From Smittium mucronatum (taxonomy: Eukaryota; Kickxellomycota; Harpellomycetes; Harpellales; Legeriomycetaceae), in contig LSSL01002171.1 in the NCBI GenBank assembly GCA_001953115.1, positions 1 through 10,660 on the forward strand: 10,660 nt of DNA, written 5' to 3'. The position numbers and the translations under genes are program-made. Below are positions 1 to 9,686 of the stretch, piece by piece; the first letter of the stretch is position 1, and each line of letters opens with the position of its first letter. The notes under the pieces were generated by a model, which saw only the letters and a list, made by a program, of their open reading frames with translations, did not search any database and was not told where the DNA came from.

Positions 1-840
1 AGATTATAATAATTTATAAAATTATCCCTGTGTCTCTGTATCTCTAAATCTTAGCATATACTTTTAAAATTAAGATAAATAATATTAATTAATCCATGAA
101 ATTTTTTTCGAGCTTTGAAAAATTTTAGATTTTAATTTTGTTATGATTATTTATTTTTACCTTTTTTTCAATCTATATTTAGATCGCATCTAAAAAAATA
201 CAAAAAAAAAATTGTCCTTTTTTGTTGGTTTTTTTTTGTGTGGACTTGAGTATATCTGGTTTTTTTTTCTAATCCTAAATTGGTATCGGAATTTGAATCA
301 GATTTAATTATTATTTTTTATATTTTTATGTTTTTATGTTTTTATGTTTTTTTTTATATTATTTTTGCCTATAGCTTAGAATCTTCGAATAAAAGCGCTT
401 AATTTTTAAAAAACAAATGAATTTTTTTTATAGAATCTATAGCCTTGTCAGTGCGCTTTTTTCTCAGCATATATATTCAATTTAAGTGTTATTGCATACA
501 AAACCATTTTTAAAAGATGTATAAACTATTCCCCTTATAGTACAGTTAGAGATAGTCAGTTAAAATAAGAATAAATATTTTTAAATGATTTATTAATCCA
601 AATTCCTAAAAAACTAATCATATTTATATATGATATTATATTATATAATTAAAAAATCATATTAAACACATGTCTATATTTAAAATTATTTAAAATTAAT
701 TTTAGTTTTTGTAACTTCACCATAAATACTTTAGTTTATTTTTATATAGTATTTAAAATTAATAATTAGAATATCTTTTAGTTATGAATTTATTTGATTT
801 TACCTGAATTATTGGTAATTTAAACTTCCATGATTGGATA
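1..840. other. AT-rich intergenic DNA without a recognisable gene
   Basis: The stretch is mostly A and T runs; the line 601-660 has 6 G+C in 60 by hand count. All six frames are broken by stops at short intervals. Apart from the short tandem repeat at 323-346, I see no structured element. Confidence 0.7.
323..346 (+). repeat. Three tandem copies of an 8-bp unit
   Basis: The unit TTTTTATG is repeated three times without mismatch. Each junction creates TTTTATGTTTT, so that eleven-base word occurs at 324, 332 and 340. It is probably a simple slippage repeat; a possible link to replication origins is discussed in the findings. Confidence 0.8.
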
Positions 841-1061
841 AGAGTTTATATTGATTTCCCAAAGTTTCCTCATCGAAAATTCCACCTATCAACTTACTTA
901 AGATTTTGCATAAGAATATCGCACTTATCTTAAGCTATCAATCTGATTCTCTGAGATTTGCTGTTGGTCATCTGTCAGTCCCTTGTACTCAACCATCGAT
1001 AATAAGATATTCTGAGGAATATTTTACTTTTATAAATACACAGCTTTGTAACACTTTTTAG
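841..1061. other. G+C-richer island, possible gene relic
   Basis: Positions 841-1020 hold 62 G+C in 180 bases by hand count (34%), against 10-12% in sampled desert lines. On the plus strand a frame without ATG stays open from about 854 to the TAG at 1061, roughly 68 codons. On the minus strand a frame stays open through ATG at 1000 to TAA near 930; it reads MVEYKGLTDDQQQISENQID and is amphipathic and protein-like. Neither has a convincing splice site set or a family I recognise. It could be a decayed gene, a lone exon or a non-coding RNA. Confidence 0.35.
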
Positions 1062-1098
1062 AAAAACTCTTTGGTATAGCTACACACTCTCGATTAAT

Positions 1099-1122
1099 AA
1101 TAATAATAATATTATTATTATT
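1099..1122. repeat. AAT/ATT microsatellite with a mirror-complement centre
   Basis: Four AAT units are followed directly by four ATT units, centred between 1110 and 1111, giving a perfect 12-bp inverted repeat with no spacer. It is flanked on the right by TTTA units. This is ordinary low-complexity DNA able to extrude a hairpin. Confidence 0.75.
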
Positions 1123-2703
1123 TATTTATTTATTAATAATTAGATATTGTGGTTTATAAAATTTAGAGCTGATGAAAAAAGTACATATAGTCTTTTTTGC
1201 CTCCAATAATCTGATTCAATATCAGAAAAAAATATCTTCTATATATCATATTATTCTCCAATTTAGGTTTTATTTCTAAATTTATTATTTATTTTAGTGA
1301 ATAATATCTATAGTAGCACCAGACTTACCTTTTCTTAGTTTATTTTTCTTAATTTCTCTCTTTTACCCTTTCCATTTCTGAAACAAACACGGGAAATTTT
1401 AAATAATATATTTAATATTTTAATATATCTTTATTTTTCTTATAGTAAAAGTGCTGAAATGTGTTTTTGGAGATTTTTTTTTTTTTAGTTTCGCATAATG
1501 AAAATCGTTTTTTTAAGATAGAAATTAATAATTTTTATTTTAGTTCATTTTTCTATGATAATCATTTTTTCAATGTTTTTTATAAAAATATAAGCACATT
1601 AATTATCATAATGAATTAGGACAGAATATCAAAATATTTTATATTGGAACATTTTATGATCTTATTGTTTATTAAAAATAAGTATTTAAAAAACAAATAA
1701 AATTTAAAAATTACAAAAATTAAACTTTAGAATCTTCTATACCTTTGTTTATAAAAAAATGAAATCATTTACATTTGATATTTTTTTATAATATTATATA
1801 TATAAAGTAAAATAGAACCTATCGGTTTGGGCTTCATAAAGTTATTAGTATATAATAATATTCAAAAATAAATAAATAAATATTATTTATTTAAATCAAA
1901 CTAATTAATTTTTCCTTCATTTATTATATAATTTAGATATGTAAATTTAAAAATTTCAGCTATATTTTTTGTTAATCTTCATTGATTATTTACAAAATAA
2001 CGTGTTTTTGATGCTATATAGGTCTTTTTTAATTAAAAATTTCCTCTACTTAACTTAAATGATAAAAAAATCGAATTTTTATTAGAAAAATAAATATAAA
2101 TTCTGTCTGTTATTAAATTAAAATTTTATGCATTTTTTTTAAAAAAAATAATTCTTTTATCATTTTTACCTTATAGACTATAAAAAACTTATATATTCTT
2201 CAAATCTAAAAACTAAACGAGAAAATATGTAAAAAGAATATCTAGAACATTTAAATAAGATTAAATTATATCAATTCAATGTATGTTAAAAATAGTCTAT
2301 ATGTATAAATTTTGGGTGATTTAATATTTTTTTAAATAGTAAATAGTTATTTTAAAATCCAGAAATATCAATTTTTTTAATTTTAATTTAGGTTTAATTC
2401 GTACCCAAATATAATAAGACATATATAAGATAAATTTTAATACAAATAAATATGAATTAAAATGGGGTTTAATTAAAAATATATGAGAAATAATTTATAG
2501 CGAAGAAAATAAATATTATTTTTTCCCATCTCCTTAAATAATAGAATATAATTATATCGGGGCTTCCAAATGTATGCCTATTAAATCAAATAAAAAAATA
2601 AAATAAAATAGCATATTTGTATTTAAATCCACATATATTTCAATTATAAAAACATTTTATCTATTTTGAAAAAATAGATTTTTTCTTACCTCTATTATAT
2701 GCT

Positions 2704-2743
2704 TTTTTTGGTTGTTGATGTATTTTAATTTTAAACCAAAAAA
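2704..2743. repeat. Inverted repeat, 10-bp arms
   Basis: TTTTTTGGTT at 2704-2713 is the exact reverse complement of AACCAAAAAA at 2734-2743, leaving a 20-base loop. The GG/CC pair makes it slightly less trivial than the surrounding A/T runs. There is no adjacent gene whose end it could mark. Confidence 0.6.
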
Positions 2744-2991
2744 GGTATCCAATAAAAAATTAAAATAATGCTAAAGATATAGATATAAAGTTCAACTCCA
2801 GTTTTATAAAGCTTATTAAATAAAGAAAATCTATAATATATTTTTACTGAAGCTTTTAAAAATAGGAAAAATAACGGAAAGATATTTTTTTGAAGGATTG
2901 GTATTTTTATTTTAAATTTCCACTGATTGAGGCTATTTAAAAAATAAAATTTAACCTTGAAAGCGCCATTTAATTTATTCTTGCAAGATAA

Positions 2992-2999
2992 CCCCCCCC
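2992..2999 (+). repeat. C8 homopolymer in the AT desert
   Basis: Eight consecutive C between AT-rich sequences. It is one of several such runs; see the finding on G/C homopolymers. Confidence 0.9.
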
Positions 3000-3871
3000 T
3001 TTATTTCGAATAATAATGATATATTTTAGTTTAAAAAAATGTATATTTTTACGACAAAAATTGAGCTTAAATTGATCTTATAGCAAAAAATAACACTATA
3101 AGCGATTTTTAATGAATTTCAATGAAAGAAATGATGGAAATTTGGCAATATTAATGATCAATAGATAGTATTATGAAAGAAATTCTAAGTTTTTTGGGGA
3201 ATGATAAAAGTTTTAAACTTTTTTTAAAAAAACTTATAAAATTTCGAAAAACTAAAATAAAATTGTGGAAAAAAGTACATTTTTAATTTTATAAATAAAG
3301 TATATAGCCACTCATAATATTATATTTGTTAGGGGTTTTTTCTATCTAAAATTAAAAAAAGCTGATAAAGAATTATATATTTTCCACAAACATTTTTTTA
3401 TGGTTTATATTAGTGTTTGTGTATATTTTTTTAAAATATTTCAAAAAAAATTCGTATATTAATTAAAAAACTATTCCTTTTTTAACCATAAGTCGTAAGT
3501 TTTTCATATTATATTTTTTCTTTCCAAATCATTTGCCATTTTTTTCAGATATAAAAAAAAGAATAAGCGGTAATTTAAAATATTTTTAACCATAGAAGAA
3601 TGAAATTTCATATTTAAATGAAGGAGATAGAGTTAAATTAATAAAAAATTTCTAATTATTTTTTAATTTCACTACTTTTAGTATATAATATTAACACCCG
3701 AAATTTAGTATATTTATATTTATATTCATATTTATTTTTGATTTAAAATAAAGTTAAAGATATTTTAAATGCAATTTTAGACATAAACCCCATATTTTTT
3801 AAAAAAATTAAATATAAAACCGTATTAGCTTTATTTTTTTAATTTATATAAAAAAAAGCTAACCCGAATTA

Positions 3872-3899
3872 TTGGATTTGAATTTTTTTTAAAATCCAA
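3872..3899. repeat. Short hairpin, 8-bp arms
   Basis: TTGGATTT at 3872-3879 pairs exactly with AAATCCAA at 3892-3899 across a 12-base T-rich loop. It has no gene beside it and may be a chance structure. Confidence 0.5.
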
Positions 3900-4992
3900 A
3901 GCCGAAAACCTGATTTTGAATTATAAAGTGTTTCAAAAAATATTTTTTAATTATATCTAAACTGGATTCAATTAAAAATAAATTAAGCATAAATTTTTTG
4001 TTGAAGTTAATCAAAAAATCAAAAAAATAAATCCATGAAGTTTTTATAATAAGCCGAATTTCTATCTTTCTACTAATAAACGTAAATTATGAGACCTTGC
4101 TAGTGTAAGAAAGATTCTTGATTAAAAAATTAAATCACTTTTATATTTTTTATTAGCTGTAAAAAAACTTCCTGAAAAAAAATACTTTTAATAAAATGAT
4201 TATAAATATTTGGAGTCATAAACTTTAAAAATTTCCAGAAATTCAGTTAATATATCAAAATATTCTTTTTTTAGGAATATATATATCTAAATTGCCTAAT
4301 TTTTTTTACAAAAAATCTCTATTCATGACAAATATCTAATAAGTAAAAGAATTATTTTTTTTAATGAGAGCAATTATTGTCTATTGCGGTAAAAAAATCA
4401 TTAAATATATAACAATGTCGGCTATATTACGTAATATTATTGAAAATATACTAATATAAGCTGGTTTTAGTTTAAGCTTTATTAGTTAATATATCTAATT
4501 AGTTTTGAAAAATACGCATAATAGATATAAAATATTCATTATAAATAAAGACTATAAGTTATGCTTAGAAGATATCGGTTATCTTTCAAATAAAAAATAC
4601 CGAAATTTTCAAAAACCATCTTTAAATATAAATTTTCTATTTATATTCACAAATACTAAGTCTAATAGATTGATTAAAAAAGATTAAAGGTTTTTTTCGG
4701 GGGGTTTCTGTAAATATTTAGTAAATTTATTTCAAAATAGGTTAAAATTTAAGATTTTATTCAGAGTGAATTTTAGATATTTTAATTTTTTTATATGGCA
4801 GCTTAATTATAAGGTCAATTTAATTGGGAGAAAAATTGATAGAATCGCTGAGAATAAAAGAAAAAAGAAAATTATAAATAATTATAAACATATTTATCTA
4901 AAATTAATAGACGTTTCAATGATTTAAATATATTATATAATGTATTTAATGCCATATTTTAAAACTATTTTTTTTAAAGAAAATCCAGTAAG

Positions 4993-5014
4993 ATCAAAAT
5001 AATATTATTTTGAT
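4993..5014. repeat. Perfect 22-bp palindrome
   Basis: The half-site ATCAAAATAAT at 4993-5003 is followed directly by its reverse complement with no spacer and no mismatch. It lies in the desert, far from the gene. Confidence 0.75.
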
Positions 5015-6566
5015 TTTTTGAAATCTGTTTTTTCTATATGAAATAAATAGCCTATTAGCTAGTAAAATTTTATCGAATTTATGTTTTTAATTTAGACATA
5101 TTTTAAAGTTTCAGAATTATCGTATTATGAAAAATTAAAGGTAAAATTCCTTTAATACAGTCTGGATACGAATATATATAGTACATTAATTAAGCTTCAT
5201 GGTAAAATTATTTGCTTTATTTAATAGCATATTGAATAAGTTATAAAAAATTGAAAAGAAAGGATGGATATTAATTGTAATATTAATTTATAACCGAACT
5301 TTAAAATATTATAGAAAAAAAATTGAAAAGGGAGAAAAAAACAAGTAATTTTATGTGGAAATTCATAAAAAAGCACATAGAAAATATAACATTACTTTGT
5401 AAAAAGTTTTGATGAAACAAATAAAAAAAAATCTTTTTTTTTATGCGTAGGAAAAAGCTTGAAATTTTTCGAAAACTAATATAGATTTTTTATCAGTTTC
5501 GGATCATTTTTTTCATTAAGAGCTTTTTTTTATTGGATATTATAAATAGAGACACATCACTAATATTTAAATCAAATTGAAAATTTCGCTGATAGATCTT
5601 TAATTAAAATACCCAAATTATGCACAATTAATCTTTCGGTTATTTAGTTTTAAAAACGAATAAAATAACTATTTTATTTTAATTTATAAATATTTTAATC
5701 CTTTTATTGACTTTTTTATTTAAATTTTAGAAGAATTAAAGAAAGATTGTGAAGATTTTTTTTTGTGCCGTTTAATTAAATTTTTTTTTGAATTTGAATT
5801 GAGATTTTATATTAGAATGGCGAAAACTTATTATCGGTACCAAGTTTATTGTAAATATATACAAACTATCGATTGATAAAAAGTTTCATGATTATAGAAA
5901 ACAATGTTTATCAAGACACGCATATATAAATATATATATAAAACATATTTAAATTATTATTTAAAAGTGCGCAATAAACCGCAAATAGTAAAAAAATAGG
6001 TATTATTTAAGCAAAAATTTATAGAATTATATAAAATTAGGCAGCAAATTTAAATTAATTTTAAGGTAAATTATTATCTAGTTTTTTATATGAAGCAAAA
6101 TAATAATAATATATTATGTATTTTAATGTCTCTATTTTTTTTATTAAATAGTGATTTTATTAATAATAAATGAAACTGATAAAAAAATCAAAATAATAAT
6201 ATGTTTCAAGCATTTATGGAATTTTTTAGAGGTAATTTTTAGCGTTATTTCAAATTAAAAAATATAGATCCATTGTATAATGTAATCGTGTAATTCCCAA
6301 TAAGTGTATTTATCCATTAGTATAGTCGATTAATAATAATTAATATAAAAAGATGGGTTATATGAATTTCAGAGAAAAGTGTTTATTTCTTATATCAATT
6401 TTAAAAATTAAAGCGCAGAATTAAAGAATGATAGTTAATTATTATAAATTATCTACAATTTTATACAAAGTACAGATTATAGTCACAAGTAGTAAATAAA
6501 GATAAAAAAAGAGTTTGAATCATTATGAATTTTTTTGATAGACATTTATAAAATATCAAAACATAA

Positions 6567-6601
6567 TTTTCCTCCCCCACACCCTCCCCCCCCTTTTTTT
6601 T
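6567..6601. repeat. Pyrimidine tract, G-rich on the minus strand
   Basis: The plus strand is T, then C-rich clusters (CCTCCCCCACACCCT, then C8), then T8, interrupted only by two A. The minus strand therefore carries G8, GGG and GGGGG with short loops. Splitting the G8 gives four runs of three or more G, which satisfies the common quadruplex pattern. It could also form triplex DNA. No gene lies within 1 kb. Confidence 0.7.
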
Positions 6602-7200
6602 AAAAAATAATAAAATAAAACAGTATTTAAAAATATCTTTTAAATCGGTTTTACCAAATTTGGATTTATTGAAATATTTATTTTCAAATGTTTAAACCTT
6701 TTAATAAGCATTATATATCTAAAATCTTTTTGAAACCCCAACTTATCACATTTTTTCTCCAATTAAATTAATTTTACAATAAAGATTTTAAAGTTTTTTC
6801 AAAAGAAAAAGAAAAGTATTAAATCAATATTATTTGAAAATATTTAAAAAAATTCTTTTATTAAAAAATTACCTTTTTATTCCGAAAAACCTTCATTCCC
6901 AATATTTTTTTTTGCACAATATATTTCTAAAAAAAATATGGTTGTAATTTTCCATTAAAAACTAATTGAGAAGATCTTAAATAATATGCGGCGCTTTATT
7001 AGTTTTTGCAATAAATTATGTACCAATTAATTTTCATAGGTTTTTTTAAACGAAAAAAAAGACATAAAATAGTTTAATTATAGATAATTTTTTGCAGCCT
7101 CATAAATTTTTAAGAGGTATTGTAAATTTGGTATTAGCCAATATTTTTTTTTTATTTGAAGATCAATATCTTCTTTTTTTTTTTCAGAATTTAGATTTTT

Positions 7201-7770
7201 TTTAATTAATACCAATAGGGCCATGTTTCGACCAAATGAGTAAGATAGCCACAAAGATCAAAGAGATATGCAAAATAAAATTTTAATTCTTTTTTTAATA
7301 GGTATATCATAAAAGTATTGATTTATACAGTCTCTTAGGGGTTTCGATACTTTATTAAATTTTTATTTTTTCATCAAAATAACCTCATTAGAATCTAAAT
7401 TATATAGGAATATATACATTTAATATTAGCGCATGTGTGGCAGAATAGGCCACGTTTCTGTTAGATATTATATTAACTGGCAGAAATTAATTTTTTTTAA
7501 TAAGTTTATTAGATTGAAGACAAATCTGTTTTATAAAAATTATTGGAATTTTTATTAGATGTTGCTAAAAAATATATAAATCGGAGGGTTATACTTAATT
7601 TTCTCATGAGGGCTAATTAGAATAATATTAATGATGGTAATAGGTAATAAAAGGGAAAAATATGATCAATAATGATGCTTAAAAAACACGAAGTAAAATA
7701 AGTCATCCATGCACATTAGTCTTTTTAGGTTTGTGAGATCTATTAGGATATAAGTTATCAGCCGGATTAA
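7201..7770. other. Downstream flank of the PX gene, no gene seen
   Basis: G+C rises here (21 of 60 in 7201-7260 by hand count). A minus-strand frame near 7205-7265 reads ISLIFVAILLIWSKHGP, which resembles a membrane segment but is only a few dozen codons long and has no ATG or clear splice sites. A near-repeat links 7214-7229 and 7444-7458. The 3' untranslated region of the PX gene should lie at the right side; no AATAAA polyadenylation hexamer was found just after the stop. Confidence 0.5.
7214..7458 (+). repeat. Pair of diverged 15-16 bp direct repeats
   Basis: AATAGGGCCATGTTTC at 7214-7229 and AATAGGCCACGTTTC at 7444-7458 differ by one inserted G and one C/T change. They lie 230 bp apart and have a high G+C core for this region. 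Confidence 0.5.
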
Positions 7771-9646
7771 TTACAGGGGAATTTGAGATTGCACAGAAGA
7801 TGCAAGAGCATTATTATTGGTGAACCATAGTTCAACATAAACGCTCGACCCAAGAACAGGATGCAAGACCACATAAGCTAAAAAGTACTGTAAAGATTGT
7901 TCGCGCTTTTGCAAAAATTGGGGGTCAAAGTTCCTTAATACCCGTTTTGGAGGTAGTTTAGGAATTCTCGTTCTGAATAAGGGGTATTCAACGGTGAGCA
8001 TAAATCGTAGATTAACGAAATCAGAATATCGCCTTAAAACTGTTATGTTCCCCCCCTAAAGAAAATTAATAAAATAAAAGGGTAAGGAGTTTATAAAAGA
8101 GTTATAGATTATAGATGTACCTACCGATGATTTTCTAGCTATTATAGTATATTGAGCGAATGTGTCAATGCCACGACGAACTATTGAATGAGAAACTATT
8201 CGAACGTCGTTTGCAAATGGGTTTGGCGCTATGTTTCCGTTAACATATTCCAAACCTTGAGACTAACAAGTCAATAATAGGGTATAAGTTAAGATATGAA
8301 AGAAAATAGAAAGTCGAGTAATATAGATGTAAATTTACCCTAGAGTGAGATACAGTGTCGTATCTAGAATAATTTGTGTCAACAGGCGTTGAAACAGAGC
8401 TTGTAATAGGACAAGAAGCTTCGTTTCCTGAAGGAGGACTAGCATTGCTTTCGGAATGAGGACCACCTATTATTAGGAAGTGGCATAAGAACAACAAAAG
8501 TGATGTAAATTCAATGATTAAAACCTTTTTTAATAAAGTTATCACTAGTTGACACATCAGGGTTGCTTTCTGAGTAGTTGTAGGGACCGACAATGCTCAA
8601 AGAATTTGGAGATTGTGAATTATCAAATTTGGAGAATTGCTTTACAGAGGAGGTTTTCATTGGAGAATCGATTCTTAGACCGTTAAATTTTGGAGCGGGA
8701 TTCGAGGGGTGAATAGGAGAATCTTTATATTTTTTTGCGAAAGTATTCATAGCATCCGTGCGTTTCTGTTTTGAAATAACTTAGAAAAAATGAAAAATTA
8801 GAATAAAGCGAATGATTTATAGTTTAAATATTACCTGTAATAGAGAATAAGAGTGACTCAATTAAATTTGTTTTTACAGAATCGAAATCGTCTTGTTCAT
8901 TCAAAAATCCAATCTTGTTGGTACTCATACCAAACAATAAACTGTCGAAATAAGTCTCTTGAAGCTCAGTTATTCTTGTAGTGTATATATTCACATTCCT
9001 CTGAGCTTTATAAACTATTTATGAATGAGAAAAGTTATCATTTTTGAAAATCCATAAAGAAGGTATCTAGATATTACGGTTAATTGTTTTTGATAAATTA
9101 AAAATCCCAGTTTCAAAATCTTCAAACTTAAAATCAGACATCTCAGAAGCACGGCATCTTTCAGCTTCTAAATCTAATAACACAGAAGAATCTGCAGAGA
9201 TGGCTCCTATAAAGTTTGAACAACAAAATAATATTTGAGTGGTAATTCAATTTAAAATTTTTAGCTCTTATATAGATATTCTTCAGAAAGTTTGGGATAT
9301 TTTCGAATTGATTTCCGTTTTTTGAAAGAGAAAGATCATGGATGTAAGTACCTGAAATCTCATTTGATAAATCTAGAAGCTCTAGGAGCTCAGCTTTAAG
9401 AGCTATTTCGTCCATTGAGGCTGTACTTGAAAAAGAAGTTAGGAAGAAGTTGAGTTTTATTAAAGATATTTACAAAAAATTAGGCATAAGTAACAGGGCG
9501 CACTGATTAATAACAATATTATAAGCGATAAAGAGGTTAGAGTATATATGCTTCTGGTAATTTTGGCCGATCATCCTCAGAGCTCTTGGTGATGTTTTGT
9601 TCGACGCTTTAGAAGGTTGGCCACTAACCTCCATTACAGCGACCAT
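7771..9646 (-). CDS. PX-domain protein, Ypt35/sorting-nexin-like, eight exons
   Basis: Seen: eight minus-strand exons with matching phases: 9646-9474, 9425-9352, 9206-9078, 9005-8835, 8779-8525, 8466-8339, 8262-8125 and 8055-7771 (stop TAA). They encode about 450 residues. All seven introns are GT..AG, of 48, 145, 72, 55, 58, 76 and 69 bp. Residues about 330-432 form a PX domain: RRYSDF at 364-369, the LPPK loop at 390-393, and FLQKR then LQYFL at 403-415. Family knowledge: the Arg of RRYSDF, the loop Lys and the Arg of QKR are the usual phosphatidylinositol 3-phosphate contacts, so binding to endosomal or vacuolar membranes is likely. Residues about 60-200 look helical, with acidic and Leu-rich stretches; about 200-325 are Ser/Pro/Asn-rich and probably disordered. 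The PX sequence most resembles fungal Ypt35-type proteins (inference from memory). A BAR-domain sorting nexin is less likely because the protein ends soon after PX. The PX exons are secure; exon 1 is the weakest. Confidence 0.85.
8056..8124 (-). other. Intron 7, with competing splice sites inside the PX domain
   Basis: The preferred splice joins donor GTAGGTAC at 8124 to acceptor CTTTAG ending at 8056, both phase 0. It gives SSGGNITVLRRYSDF, where a Gly-Gly turn followed by a strand matches the usual PX layout. A second phase-matched pair exists: donor GTACATCT at 8120 with acceptor ACAG ending at 8040. It would give SSVVLRRYSDF, four residues shorter. The preferred acceptor falls inside a run of seven G (minus strand, 8050-8056), which then encodes Gly-Gly. 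The first pair is favoured because it restores the expected beta turn and has a pyrimidine-rich tract. Confidence 0.65.
9426..9473 (-). other. Intron 1 (tentative donor)
   Basis: The acceptor side is good: a pyrimidine-rich stretch with CTAAC as a likely branch site, ending in CAAG at 9426. The donor is uncertain. GTAAATAT at 9473 (48 bp intron, phase 2) resembles the other donors in this gene. GTTACTTA at 9494 (69 bp, also phase 2) is equally legal and would drop seven residues of a hydrophobic stretch from exon 1. If exon 1 is wholly untranslated, translation could instead start at the exon 2 ATG at 9415, giving about 389 residues. Confidence 0.5.
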
Positions 9647-9686
9647 ATGTTTGCTCCATTTTTTATTATTTCTTTGCAGAACTCAT
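9624..9686 (-). promoter_or_regulatory. Two short upstream open reading frames before the PX gene
   Basis: Reading the minus strand, ATG at 9686 opens a six-codon frame ending in TAA at 9666. ATG at 9659 opens an eleven-codon frame ending in TAG at 9624. The second has A at -3 and G at +4, a stronger context than the in-frame candidate start at 9646 (C at -3). It overlaps both candidate starts, 9646 and 9634, in another frame. Family knowledge: an overlapping upstream frame in good context usually lowers translation of the main frame. This applies only if transcription starts upstream of 9686, which the sequence does not show. Confidence 0.4.

Larger units (their letters stand above)
1130..7200. 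other. Long AT-rich gene desert
   Basis: About 6 kb with no gene that I can support. The line 1681-1740 has 7 G+C in 60 by hand count. Stops are dense in all frames and no tRNA T-loop, rRNA, reverse transcriptase or transposase signature was seen. Scattered features are inverted repeats (2704-2743, 3872-3899, 4993-5014), C8 at 2992-2999, G6 at 4699-4704 and the pyrimidine tract at 6567-6601. It could be ordinary intergenic DNA of an AT-rich genome, transposon remains worn away by mutation such as RIP, or a centromere or origin. The sequence alone does not decide. Confidence 0.65.

Noticed and set aside
375..405. TTCGAAT as a tRNA T-loop
   Set aside because: The flanking bases do not form a T-stem and no acceptor stem, D-arm or anticodon arm fits.
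4505..4687. 60-codon plus-strand open frame in the desert
   Set aside because: It begins with TTG rather than ATG, is dominated by Lys, Asn, Ile and Phe as expected from A/T-rich sequence, and shows no motif, splice sites or neighbours.
5817..5876. 19-residue plus-strand frame starting ATGGCGAAAAC
   Set aside because: Too short to support, with no splice donor before the stop and no recognisable motif.
9344..9352. Plus-strand GTAAGTAC as a splice donor
   Set aside because: It is the mirror of the real minus-strand donor of intron 2, and no plus-strand exon surrounds it.
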